Assembly (NCBI RefSeq): GCF_015291725.1
Contig: NZ_CP030038.1
Location: forward strand, 2,035,001-2,099,000
Length of the DNA stretch: 64,000 nucleotides
Source: Bradyrhizobium sp. CCBAU 51765
GTDB taxonomy: Bacteria > Pseudomonadota > Alphaproteobacteria > Rhizobiales > Xanthobacteraceae
Direction of reading: 5' to 3'
Positions 17,935 to 27,300 of this stretch are shown piece after piece. The notes beneath the pieces were generated by a model. That model saw only the letters and a program-made list of their open reading frames with translations. It did not search any database and was not told the origin of the DNA. Position numbers and translations under genes: made by a program. Each line of letters begins with the position of its first letter. Positions within the stretch are counted from its first letter, which is position 1.

Positions 17935-18864
17935 TCACCGCGTGCGCGCGGTCGTTGTTGTCGCGAAAGCCGGCTGCGGCTGTCCAAACGGATCCAGCTG
18001 CTGCTGCAGCTGCTGAGGCGGCGGACGCCGCACCACGCGGGGCCGCTTCTTGGCCTTCGCCTTGCGCTTGGTCGCCTTGGCGTCGGATGCGCCGCCGTCC
18101 GCCTTGTTGCTCTCGGCCTTGGCCTTCGCCGGCGCGTCCTTCACGGCTGAGGTTGCGGGATCGTTCAGCGCGGCCACCTTCGCCGAGACGACATCAACCG
18201 CCGAGGAGGCGAGCGCGGCACCGGGATCAACCTGCGCCGGCTCGCTGGCGGCAGGCGCAAAGTCCGGCTTGGCCTCGGGGATCGAGGCCGTGGTATCGGC
18301 GGGAGTGAGCGTGTCGGTGGGCGCTGGCGCTTCTGCTTCCGTCATCGTCTCGGGCTTGGCCGGCTCAGGGGCCGGAGGCGCGGCTTCGGTGACCTGCGGC
18401 TCCGGATCGGCCTCGGCCGTCAGCGCGGCCACCTGCTCGGGCCCGCTCGCGGGCAGTCCGATCGTCGGCACCCGGTCGCGCAGCGACGGTGCGGGGGCGG
18501 GCGCGATCTCCGGCTCCGCTCGCAACACCGCGAGCACCGGCTGAGCCGGTTCGGGCACTTGCGCAAACACCTGCTCCTGCGGGCCGTTCCGCCAGGAGGG
18601 GTTGCTGACATATTGCTGATGGGTCGCCCGCAGCAGCGCGGCGGCTCCTAGGCCGAACACCAGGATGGAGGTTGACAACAGGATCGCGGCAAACAGGAAG
18701 CGAAAGCCGGGAAGCATCGAGCGATTGCGAATTTCCGCCCCGGCGGCGAGGTGGCCAGGGCCAAAGAGCCATTTGAACGCGGTGACGGTACTGATTGCCG
18801 CGTTCGCCACGCGGGATCGGAGCTCGGAAAGGTGGCGAATCAGGCTGATTCGACCATATCGCAA
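17935..18864 (-). CDS. Membrane-anchored Ala/Pro-rich hypothetical protein
   Basis: Up to 309 residues. A single membrane segment (FRFLFAAILLSTSILVFGLGAAALLRA, near residue 55) is followed by a long low-complexity Ala/Pro/Glu/Lys region, a Lys/Arg-rich patch (KATKRKAKAKKRPRVVRRPPPQQ) and a Gln/Pro tail. This resembles periplasmic spacer proteins but I recognise no domain. The start is uncertain: ATG 18864 gives a 49-residue N-terminal extension, while ATG 18717 (MLPGFRFLF) would put the membrane helix at the N-terminus. Confidence 0.65.
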   Translation of the reverse strand: MRYGRISLIRHLSELRSRVANAAISTVTAFKWLFGPGHLAAGAEIRNRSMLPGFRFLFAAILLSTSILVFGLGAAALLRATHQQYVSNPSWRNGPQEQVFAQVPEPAQPVLAVLRAEPEIAPAPAPSLRDRVPTIGLPASGPEQVAALTAEADPEPQVTEAAPPAPEPAKPETMTEAEAPAPTDTLTPADTTASIPEAKPDFAPAASEPAQVDPGAALASSAVDVVSAKVAALNDPATSAVKDAPAKAKAESNKADGGASDAKATKRKAKAKKRPRVVRRPPPQQLQQQLDPFGQPQPAFATTTTARTR

Positions 18865-19081
18865 CGATCCTGCGCCGTTCCGTTAAAATCGCGGTCGAAT
18901 AACACGGCAATTGATGGCGCAATACGATTTCAGCCCCGTGATGCAACGGGGCAACGGTGGTCTTGCGGATCACAAATCGGCAAATCCGGCGCAAATAGGC
19001 CTGATATGTCTTGAATGTGCCGCTATCTTCCGTCATCTGGCCGTTAACGGTCCGATCGGGCTTCGGGACTATACAAGAGCG

Positions 19082-20278
19082 ATGATGATCAAACACTTTC
19101 TGACGATATGCGCTGCCGCAACAGTCGCTGCGGCGGGAACCTCGCTCGCTCAGGCTCAGAGCTATCCGGTCCAGCACGCGCCGAGCTATGGCGCCCCGGC
19201 CGAATATCGGCCCGGTGACCGCACGCCGAGTTTCGACGCGCTGGACGAAGACGACGACGCGCTACCGCAGGCCTCGCTGCCGCCGCCCGGCCCAGTCGAC
19301 GATCCGCGCTACGGTCGCCCGGTCGGCGCGCCCCCGGTCTATTCGGCCGCCCCGCAGGGGCCGGTGATGTCGCCGGATGATCCCCGATACGGTCGTCCGG
19401 CTGGCGCTCCGCCGGTCTATTCGGCGGCGCCCCAGGGGCCCGTGATGTCGCCCGACGATCCGCGCTACGGCCGGCCCGCCGGTCCGCCGCCGGTGATTTA
19501 TGCCAATCGTCCAGGGCAGCAGGCTCCCGCCAGTGATGGCTTGCGTCCGCCCGAGGCGGTCGGCGGTCCCGCCGCGACCGGGACGGTCGATGCCGCCCAG
19601 CCGCCCGTTGGCGCCGACGGCCGGCCGATGACGATCGCCTCGCTCCCGCCCGAGGAGCAGCCCGACGCTGCACCGGCGCAACTGCCGCCGAACCTGCGCC
19701 GCCAGGAAGTCGCGTTCCAGACCAAGGAGCCGGCCGGTACGCTCGTGGTCGATACGCCCAACACCTACCTCTATTACGTGCTCGGAGGCGGCCGCGCGAT
19801 CCGCTACGGCGTCCGCGTCGGCCGCGACGGCTTCACCTGGACCGGCGTGCAAAAGATTACCCGCAAGGCCGAGTGGCCGGATTGGCATCCGCCGACCGAG
19901 ATGATCGAGCGTCAGCCCTACCTGCCGCGCTTCATGGCCGGCGGCCCGGGCAATCCGCTTGGCGCCCGCGCGATGTATCTCGGCTCGACCGTCTACCGCA
20001 TCCACGGCACCAACCAGCCCTCGACGATCGGCAAGTTCGTCTCCTCCGGCTGCATCGGCATGCTCAACGAGGACGTCTCCGACCTGTTCGATCGCGTCAA
20101 GGTCGGCACCCGCGTGGTGGTGCTGCCGGGTGGCCCGCCGCCGGGAACGGCGACTGCCTCAGCTGCGCCGACGCAGGGCGCTGCCGGGCCGGCTCCGATC
20201 TCCGCCCAGGCTGGGCCGGTTCCGGGGACGCAGCCGACCGTGGTGCCGCCGCTGCCCGCGCCGGTCACCGTGCGCTGA
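19082..20278 (+). CDS. L,D-transpeptidase (ErfK/YbiS type) with tandem Pro-rich repeats
   Basis: A 398-residue exported enzyme. The signal peptide is MMIKHFLTICAAATVAAAGTSLAQAQ. Residues about 73-150 are three tandem 26-residue units (DDPRYGRPxGAPPVYSAAPQ type). The YkuD catalytic domain follows, beginning TLVVDTPNTYLYYVLGGG, with the signature IHGTNQPSTIGKFVSSGCIGM carrying the catalytic His and Cys. It should cross-link peptidoglycan (3-3 links) or attach proteins to it. The open frame extends upstream to 18911, but the signal peptide fixes the start at ATG 19082. A paralogue lies at 60211-60936. Confidence 0.9.
   Translation: MMIKHFLTICAAATVAAAGTSLAQAQSYPVQHAPSYGAPAEYRPGDRTPSFDALDEDDDALPQASLPPPGPVDDPRYGRPVGAPPVYSAAPQGPVMSPDDPRYGRPAGAPPVYSAAPQGPVMSPDDPRYGRPAGPPPVIYANRPGQQAPASDGLRPPEAVGGPAATGTVDAAQPPVGADGRPMTIASLPPEEQPDAAPAQLPPNLRRQEVAFQTKEPAGTLVVDTPNTYLYYVLGGGRAIRYGVRVGRDGFTWTGVQKITRKAEWPDWHPPTEMIERQPYLPRFMAGGPGNPLGARAMYLGSTVYRIHGTNQPSTIGKFVSSGCIGMLNEDVSDLFDRVKVGTRVVVLPGGPPPGTATASAAPTQGAAGPAPISAQAGPVPGTQPTVVPPLPAPVTVR
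19298..19531 (+). repeat. Three 78-bp tandem repeats inside the L,D-transpeptidase gene
   Basis: Units begin at 19298, 19376 and 19454, exactly 78 bp apart, each encoding DDPRYGRP(V/A)G. The first two units are nearly identical in protein; the third diverges after PPPV. Copy number could vary by slippage or recombination without shifting the frame. Confidence 0.85.
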
Positions 20279-20302
20279 CGCTGCGAGAGAATTTCGAATT
20301 GC

Positions 20303-20328
20303 GATGGGCGTGCCTTGGCACGCCCATC
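20303..20328. terminator. Hairpin between convergent genes
   Basis: A perfect 11-bp stem (gatgggcgtgc/gcacgcccatc) with loop cttg, 24 bases after the L,D-transpeptidase stop and 21 bases before the end of the convergent dehydrogenase gene. A T-poor bidirectional terminator is plausible. Confidence 0.5.
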
Positions 20329-20349
20329 GTCGTTGAGGCCAGTGTCGTT

Positions 20350-21312
20350 TCAGGCCAGCCTGCGCGGCAGCTCGCCGCCCTTGGTGAAGGCGTCGATCGC
20401 CTCGACCATCTGGCCGTAATGGATGCGCAATCCGTCGGAGGTGGCGTAGCCGAGGTGTGGCGTCAGCACGAGGTTGTCGAGCTTGCGGAAGGGATGGTCG
20501 ACCGGCAGCGGCTCGACCGAGAACACATCCAAGCCGGCGCCTGCGATCCTCCGCTGCTGCAACGCCTCGAGCAGCGCCTGCTCGTCCACGATCGGCCCGC
20601 GTGCGGTGTTGACGAGGAAGGCTGTCGGCTTCATCCGCGCGAGATCGGCGCGGCCGACGAGGCCACGCGAGCGATCGCTCAGCACCACATGGATGGTGAC
20701 GATATCGGCCTTGGCGAACAGCTCCTCCTTGGTGGCGTAGCCGACGCCGGCCTCCTTGCACTTCTCCGGCGTGAGGTTCGGGCTCCAGGCGATCACGTTC
20801 ATGCCGAACGCCTTGGCAATGCCCGCCATCTTGCTGCCGAGCTTGCCGAGCCCGACGATGCCGAGCGTCAAGCCCTCGATCTCGACGCCGGCAAAGGTTT
20901 GCCAGGGCTCGCCGGCATGCAAGCGCGCATTCTCGCGGCCGATGCCGCGGGTCAGCTCCAGGATCAGGCCCATGGTGAGTGGCGCCGTCGGATCGCGCGA
21001 ATATTGCGTGCCGCCGATGGCGACATTGCGCGCCTTCGCAGCTTCCATATCGATGGAAGCGTTGCGCATGCCCGAGGTCAGCAGCAGCTTCAGCTTCGGT
21101 AGGCTCTCGAACAGGCTCCTGGGGAACGCGGTGCGCTCGCGCATCGCGCAGATGACGTCGAAGTCCGCCAGTGCGCTCGCCGCGGCCTGCTCCGAAGCGA
21201 AGGGATGGCTGAACACGGTGACGTCGACCCGGTCGGACAGTTTCTGCCAGTCGGCGACGTCGAGCGCGAGGTTGAAATAATCGTCGAGAATTGCACAGCG
21301 CAGCCGGCTCAT
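20350..21312 (-). CDS. D-isomer specific 2-hydroxyacid dehydrogenase
   Basis: A 320-residue NAD(P)-dependent dehydrogenase of the formate/glycerate dehydrogenase family. The Rossmann motif is LGIVGLGKLGSKMAGIAKAFG. The catalytic Arg lies in LVNTARGPIVDE, Glu in FSVEPLP, and His in NLVLTPHLGY. Substrate preference cannot be assigned. The hairpin at 20303-20328 lies past its stop codon. Confidence 0.9.
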   Translation of the reverse strand: MSRLRCAILDDYFNLALDVADWQKLSDRVDVTVFSHPFASEQAAASALADFDVICAMRERTAFPRSLFESLPKLKLLLTSGMRNASIDMEAAKARNVAIGGTQYSRDPTAPLTMGLILELTRGIGRENARLHAGEPWQTFAGVEIEGLTLGIVGLGKLGSKMAGIAKAFGMNVIAWSPNLTPEKCKEAGVGYATKEELFAKADIVTIHVVLSDRSRGLVGRADLARMKPTAFLVNTARGPIVDEQALLEALQQRRIAGAGLDVFSVEPLPVDHPFRKLDNLVLTPHLGYATSDGLRIHYGQMVEAIDAFTKGGELPRRLA

Positions 21313-21441
21313 CAGCGTTTATCCATGGTGAGAGATGACGGCGCAGGCGGGCACCGTCGTCGGAGCCCGGCCATGGTTGCGCGCAATCACACCTGTGCGC
21401 AAGCAGCTGACGACTTCAAAAGTCCGATAGGGAGGAGGCGC

Positions 21442-21657
21442 TCAGAGATCGCGGGGCTTCAGGCGGAACGGCGCATCCATGCCGTGCTTGGCGCGCCAGG
21501 CGGGACCGGGTCCACGCATGTAGTGCAGTTCGGGCCGGTAGGGATTGAAGGCGGTGGTGAAGAAGCGCTTCCAGAAGCCCTTGACCTCCGAAACGAACCC
21601 GAAGACGTGGCCGGCTCCTGCCGGAACTGAATGAGAATGCGTCTCGATCAGAGCCAT
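21442..21657 (-). CDS. Small hypothetical protein (71 aa)
   Basis: Short soluble Arg/Pro-rich protein (VFGFVSEVKGFWKRFFTTAFNPYRPELHYMRGPGPAWRAKHG). No signal peptide, membrane helix or known domain. The start ATG at 21657 is clear. Divergent from ettA, with about 230 bases of spacer. Confidence 0.55.
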   Translation of the reverse strand: MALIETHSHSVPAGAGHVFGFVSEVKGFWKRFFTTAFNPYRPELHYMRGPGPAWRAKHGMDAPFRLKPRDL

Positions 21658-21890
21658 GATGCGGCCTCGCTGTGCTCCCGTTCATTCTGGCGGGCGGCGC
21701 TGTTTCCGCGCGAAACCGAGCTTTCGGCCTGATTTATTAAAAGATGGTTTCAATTGTCCGGATTGGCGTCCGGATGGTGTCCATTCCGTATTCATCCGTG
21801 GTGAACGGGCGGAAAACATTGCCCTTTTGGGGCGGGATCGTTACATCGGCGGCAAGCAAATTTCCTCAAATCGAAGGTGTCACGGGACCG

Positions 21891-23540
<1,650 letters not shown>

Positions 23541-23547
23541 TGTCGGC

Positions 23548-24774
23548 ATGATGCGGCGGGCGCTCATCGCTGCGGTGATCGTGGTTACCTGCGGCTGGTC
23601 GTCCGCCCGCGCAGCAGACGCTGCCTTCATGCAATTCATCGCTTCGCTCTGGCCGGAAGCGCAGGCCGCGGGCGTCTCGCGCGCGACCTTCGAGCGAGAG
23701 ACGCGCGGGCTCGAGCCTGATTACAAGCTGCCCGACCTGCTTCTGCCGGGCCGGCCTGCGACCGGTGCGCCCTCGCAGGCCGAGTTCGTGCAGGTCCCTG
23801 CCGACTACGTCAAGGAAGCTTCGATCGCGCGGCTCGCTGGCGAGGGGCAGCGGCTGCTGCAGAAATATCGCCCGGTCCTGAGTGAGATCGAAAACAAGTC
23901 CAGCGTGCCCGCGGCTGTGATGCTGGCGATCTGGGGCCGCGAGACCGACTACGGCCGCTACGCGCTGCCCTACGATCTCGTGCGCGTGCTGGCGACGCAG
24001 GCCTATGTCGGCCGGCGCAAGGACCAATATCGCAACGAGTTCATCCTCTCGCTCAAGATTCTCGACGAGGGCGTGGTGACACGCAAGGACATGCGCTCGT
24101 CCTGGGCCGGCGCCACCGGGCTGACGCAGTTCCTGCCGTCGGAATATTACAAGCATGGCGTCGACTTCGACGGCGATGGCCGCATCGATATCTGGCACTC
24201 CGTGCCGGATGCGTTGGCCTCAGCCGCGCAGCAGCTCGTCAACAAGGGCTGGCAGAGTGGCCTCCGCTGGGCCTATGAGGTGCAGGCGCCCGCGAAGGTC
24301 GATTGTACTACGGGCGTACCGGAGGTGACGAAGCCGATCGGTCAATGGCTGCGCGAAGGCTTTGTGCCGGTGCGTGGCGCGAGGCTCAGCGCCGCCGAGC
24401 AGGCGCAGCAGGCCTCGCTGCTCCAGCCGGAAGGCATCTACGGCCCGTCGTTCCTGACCACGAAGAATTACTTCGTCATCAAGGAATACAATTTCTCCGA
24501 TCTCTACGTGCTGTTCGTCGGCCATCTCAGCGATCGCATGACCAGCCCGCTGCCATTCGCAACGCCCTGGTCGGCTTCGAAGCAGCTGCGCACGAAAGAC
24601 GTCGAGACCATGCAGCGCGAGCTGACGCGCGTCGGGCTCTACAAGGACAAGATCGACGGCAAGGCCGGCATGCAGACGCGTGCCGCGCTCGGCGCCTATC
24701 AGAAGTCGGTCGGCCTCAAGGTTGATTGCTGGCCGAGCGAAGAGGTGCTGCGGTCGATCCAGGCGGGGCGATAG
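23548..24774 (+). CDS. Lytic murein transglycosylase (MltB type) with peptidoglycan-binding domain
   Basis: A 408-residue exported protein. The signal peptide ends ARAADAAF. The catalytic domain contains AIWGRETDYGRYALPYDLVRVLATQAY with the catalytic Glu in GRETDYG, and WAGATGLTQFLPSEYYKHGVDFDGDGRIDIWHS. The C-terminal 65 residues (VETMQRELTRVGLYKDKIDGKAGMQTRAALGAYQKSVGL) are a PG_binding_1 domain. It cleaves glycan strands forming 1,6-anhydro ends. It begins 7 bases after ettA and may be cotranscribed. Confidence 0.92.
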   Translation: MMRRALIAAVIVVTCGWSSARAADAAFMQFIASLWPEAQAAGVSRATFERETRGLEPDYKLPDLLLPGRPATGAPSQAEFVQVPADYVKEASIARLAGEGQRLLQKYRPVLSEIENKSSVPAAVMLAIWGRETDYGRYALPYDLVRVLATQAYVGRRKDQYRNEFILSLKILDEGVVTRKDMRSSWAGATGLTQFLPSEYYKHGVDFDGDGRIDIWHSVPDALASAAQQLVNKGWQSGLRWAYEVQAPAKVDCTTGVPEVTKPIGQWLREGFVPVRGARLSAAEQAQQASLLQPEGIYGPSFLTTKNYFVIKEYNFSDLYVLFVGHLSDRMTSPLPFATPWSASKQLRTKDVETMQRELTRVGLYKDKIDGKAGMQTRAALGAYQKSVGLKVDCWPSEEVLRSIQAGR

Positions 24775-24783
24775 CGCAGGACC

Positions 24784-24817
24784 AAAAGAAAAAACCCGGC
24801 CGATGGTCTCGGCCGGG
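24784..24817 (-). terminator. Rho-independent terminator of the secreted protein gene at 24855
   Basis: Stem cccggccga/tcggccggg (9 bp, loop tggtc) at 24795-24817. On the minus strand it is followed by a T-rich run (complement of 24784-24794). It lies downstream of the minus-strand gene and also just after the convergent transglycosylase gene. Confidence 0.85.
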
Positions 24818-24854
24818 CTTTGACGCGGTGCTTGTGAGCGCCGTGCGGATCAGA

Positions 24855-25139
24855 TCAGTAGCAGACGCGAACCGGGCGAACGACCCAGCCATAACCGTCC
24901 CAATAACGCTGGCGCTGCCAGTAGCAGGGCGGGGGCGGCGGGCCGGGCTCGGCCACGTAAACGGGACCGCCATAGGCCGGACGGCTCGAGGCGATCGCGC
25001 CGCCGACGATCGCGCCACCGATCAGCCCGGCTGCGATACCGGCACCGATGTTGTCACCGGCTTTCGCCGGCGGCGTTGCGGTCACCAGCGAACCGGCGAC
25101 CGTTGCAACCGTGAGGGCGGCAACCAAAGTCTTCTTCAT
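24855..25139 (-). CDS. Small secreted protein with Gly-rich helix and C-terminal aromatic motif
   Basis: A 94-residue exported protein. The signal peptide MKKTLVAALTVATVAGSLVTATPPAKA is followed by IGAGIAAGLIGGAIVGGAIAS, a Gly-zipper-like hydrophobic stretch, then Pro/Tyr-rich sequence and the end motif CYWQRQRYWDGYGWVVRPVRVC. The paralogue at 25353 shares this architecture (CVWQKQRFWDGYAWRVRRVRVC). The two Cys may be disulfide-bonded in the periplasm. Function unknown. Confidence 0.75.
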   Translation of the reverse strand: MKKTLVAALTVATVAGSLVTATPPAKAGDNIGAGIAAGLIGGAIVGGAIASSRPAYGGPVYVAEPGPPPPPCYWQRQRYWDGYGWVVRPVRVCY

Positions 25140-25352
25140 GCTCTTGGCTCTCCTGGGAGATGGACTTCCCCTGTAAGGGATGGCCCGGGTTTCAAAGGTT
25201 CACGCACACTCTGATGGAATTTGGCCTTGCGGTTAGGAAGCGCGCAAATGGTCAATCCACGGTAAACGCACACGGAGCTGTGACGAGAAAAAGCGGTCTT
25301 TTTCGGGCTCCAAGATGAACGGCGCATCCGTAGTGAACCGGTTAAGCGCGCC

Positions 25353-25673
25353 TCAGCCACAAACTCTGACCCGGCGGACGCGCCAGGCATAGCCGTCCCA
25401 GAAGCGCTGCTTCTGCCAGACGCAATTGCCGTAATAGTCGTCGGCGACATAGCCCGGACCGGGGGCGTAGTAGCGGGGCGGGTAGTAGCCCGGTTCGTAA
25501 TAACGGGGGCCTGGTCCGTAATAATACGGAGAGGCCAGTGCGCCACCGACGATGGCGCCGCCGATGATCCCGGCCGCCACGCCCGCTGCGACACCGCGCT
25601 GGGCATGGGCCGGTGTGCCGGCCGTCAGGGCCAGAGTGAGGACGGCAGCGACTGCCAGGAGCGACTTCTTCAT
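25353..25673 (-). CDS. Small secreted protein, paralogue of 24855-25139
   Basis: A 106-residue exported protein. Signal peptide MKKSLLAVAAVLTLALTAGTPAHAQ, Gly-zipper stretch VAAGVAAGIIGGAIVGGALAS, a Tyr/Pro-rich central part (YYYGPGPRYYEPGYYPPRYY), and the same C-terminal Cys motif as its neighbour. ATG 25673 is used; an upstream open frame adds 16 unlikely residues. Confidence 0.75.
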   Translation of the reverse strand: MKKSLLAVAAVLTLALTAGTPAHAQRGVAAGVAAGIIGGAIVGGALASPYYYGPGPRYYEPGYYPPRYYAPGPGYVADDYYGNCVWQKQRFWDGYAWRVRRVRVCG

Positions 25674-25804
25674 GCGCTTGACCTTATCACATGGGGAACT
25701 CTTTGGGGCACAAGGTTCCATACTTCGCTTGAATGATCAATGAACGGTCCCTTTGCCGGAGACGACCAACCGGCATGGGCCCCCAGTTTCATCAGGAGAC
25801 GCTG

Positions 25805-26113
25805 ATGGGCAACGTGATGGTCAATGCACTGATTGCTGCTGGGGTCGTCTTCGCGATCGGCTACGGCTGGATCGCTCACCTCCAGAACCGGGGCCGGCGG
25901 CGCACGCGTGTCGGGGCCGGTGGTGCCGGCGGTGGTAGTGGCGCCGACACCTACATGCGGACAAGCGACGGCTTGTCGTTGGGAAGCTGGTTCTCCAGCG
26001 ACCGTTCGGGGAGCTCGACCGACGGCGGCAGCTGTTCCAGCAGCGATGGCGGCAGCAGTGGCGGGGACTGCGGAGGTGGCGGCGATGGTGGTGGAGGCGG
26101 TGGCGGCGATTAG
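25805..26113 (+). CDS. Small membrane protein with Ser/Gly-rich Cys tail
   Basis: A 102-residue protein. One N-terminal membrane helix (VMVNALIAAGVVFAIGYGWIAHL) is followed by a basic patch and a low-complexity Ser/Gly tail with two Cys (GGSCSSSD, GGDCGGGG) ending in a Gly run. ATG 25805 has an AGGAG ribosome-binding site. Similar Gly/Ser/Cys-rich tails occur on secreted or surface hypothetical proteins. No function is claimed. Confidence 0.6.
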   Translation: MGNVMVNALIAAGVVFAIGYGWIAHLQNRGRRRTRVGAGGAGGGSGADTYMRTSDGLSLGSWFSSDRSGSSTDGGSCSSSDGGSSGGDCGGGGDGGGGGGGD

Positions 26114-26126
26114 CTCCGCCACAAGC

Positions 26127-26140
26127 TTGATCAACCGCAA
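26127..26140 (+). promoter_or_regulatory. FixK/FNR-like box upstream of bfd
   Basis: TTGATCAACCGCAA matches the FixK2-type pattern TTG(A/C)-N6-(T/G)CAA. It lies 136 bases upstream of the bfd start codon and 8 bases upstream of the Irr-like site. A single short match, so chance is not excluded. Confidence 0.35.
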
Positions 26141-26148
26141 TACCTGAT

Positions 26149-26165
26149 TTTAGAGCCGTTCTAGG
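26149..26165. promoter_or_regulatory. Imperfect Irr iron control element upstream of bfd
   Basis: TTTAGAGCCGTTCTAGG is a degenerate form of the rhizobial ICE palindrome TTTAGAA-N3-TTCTAAA. A perfect copy precedes bfr (26622-26638). In Bradyrhizobium, Irr binds such sites when iron is scarce. Confidence 0.6.
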
Positions 26166-26275
26166 CTGATTGCCGGGCCAGTTTGGAATAGCTTCAAATA
26201 CCGCTTTTTCCTTTTGCATCCGGCCGGCCCGTTAAATATCGATGATGGTGCATCACCGAAGGGCCTGCCGCTTCC

Positions 26276-26548
26276 ATGATCGTTTGTTCCTGTAACGTGC
26301 TGAGCGATGAGGACATCCGCGCCGCCGTCGCCGAGTCCGACGACGCCGTGCGCCATGCCAAGCAGGTCTATGGATGTCTCGGCTGCAGCGCCGAATGCGG
26401 CCGCTGTGCCCGGACCATCAAGACCATCATCGACGAAGCGCTTGGCCCCTGCGCCCAGTCTTGCTGCGCCGGCTGTCCCCATGGCCATACCGTTGCCGCC
26501 AATGACGAGACGGCTGAACCTGCCCAGTTCGCCCTCGCGGCCTGCTGA
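26276..26548 (+). CDS. bfd: Bacterioferritin-associated ferredoxin with Cys-rich tail
   Basis: A 90-residue protein starting MIVCSCNVLSDEDIR, the Bfd/BFD-like [2Fe-2S] domain. Cys4 and Cys6 plus Cys41 and Cys44 (ECGRC) fit the cluster ligands. Two further Cys (34, 37) and a C-terminal cluster of four (CAQSCCAGC) exceed the usual Bfd complement. Bfd reduces ferric iron stored in bacterioferritin so it can be released; bfr lies 131 bases downstream. Iron control is suggested by the element upstream. Confidence 0.88.
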   Translation: MIVCSCNVLSDEDIRAAVAESDDAVRHAKQVYGCLGCSAECGRCARTIKTIIDEALGPCAQSCCAGCPHGHTVAANDETAEPAQFALAAC

Positions 26549-26621
26549 AAACTTCCGCATCCTCAGCTGAGCTTTTCCCCGGCCGCGTCCGCATAGCCGG
26601 TTGCCGGCGCGCGTAAACTCA

Positions 26622-26638
26622 TTTAGAAGCATTCTAAA
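26622..26638. promoter_or_regulatory. Perfect Irr iron control element upstream of bfr
   Basis: TTTAGAAGCATTCTAAA is a perfect 7-3-7 palindrome matching the known ICE consensus of Irr in Rhizobiales. It ends 41 bases before the bfr start codon, consistent with repression of iron storage when iron is low. Confidence 0.85.
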
Positions 26639-26679
26639 TTCGGTTAGGACCGATTTGGACTGCAAAGCTGGAGTGAACC

Positions 26680-27168
26680 ATGCAGGGCGACGCGAAGGTC
26701 ATCGACTATCTCAACAAGGCACTGCGTCACGAGCTGACTGCGATCAATCAGTACTGGCTGCACTACCGTTTCCTCGACAATTGGGGCCTGCTGGACATGG
26801 CCAAGGTCTGGCGCAAGGAGTCCATCGAGGAGATGGAGCATGCCGACAAGCTTACCGCGCGCATCCTGTTCCTCGACGGCTTTCCGAACATGCAGGTGCT
26901 GGATCCCCTGCGCATTGGCCAGAACGTCAAGGAGATCATCGAATGCGATCTCGCCGCCGAGATGAGCGCGCGCGCGCTCTACCAGGAAGCGGCGACCTAC
27001 TGCCACGGCGCCAAGGACTACGTTACGCGTGACCTGTTCGAGAAGCTGATGAGCGACGAGGAGCACCACATCGACTTCCTCGAAACCCAGCTCGACCTGA
27101 TTGGTCGCATCGGTCTCGAGCTCTACACCCAGAAGCACGTCGGCGGGCTCGAGGGCGAGGGGCATTAA
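26680..27168 (+). CDS. bfr: Bacterioferritin
   Basis: A 162-residue four-helix ferritin with the conserved start [36 protein letters not shown]. Ferroxidase-centre residues are visible: Glu18, Glu51 and His54 (EEMEHADK region), Glu94, Glu127 and His130 ([11 protein letters not shown]). The heme-binding Met is in the [11 protein letters not shown] region. It stores iron as ferric mineral in a 24-mer. It forms an iron module with bfd upstream and is preceded by a perfect Irr box. Confidence 0.95.
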   Translation: MQGDAKVIDYLNKALRHELTAINQYWLHYRFLDNWGLLDMAKVWRKESIEEMEHADKLTARILFLDGFPNMQVLDPLRIGQNVKEIIECDLAAEMSARALYQEAATYCHGAKDYVTRDLFEKLMSDEEHHIDFLETQLDLIGRIGLELYTQKHVGGLEGEGH

Positions 27169-27191
27169 GCTCCGCCCGCCTCTCTCCATTC

Positions 27192-27272
27192 GTCATGGCC
27201 GGGCCTGAACCGGCCATCCACGTGTTGCTGCCACGAGAAGGACGTGGATGTCCGGGACAGGGCCGGACATGG
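27192..27272. repeat. Palindromic intergenic repeat (GGCCGGG family)
   Basis: Left arm GTCATGGCCGGGCC, central inverted pair ccatccacgt/gacgtggat, right end GGGCCGGACATGGCG. Copies of the same family lie at 33623-33708 and 63820-63906. Located after bfr. Confidence 0.7.
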
Positions 27273-27300
27273 CGGCGTGTCTAAGTGGCGAACGCATCAC

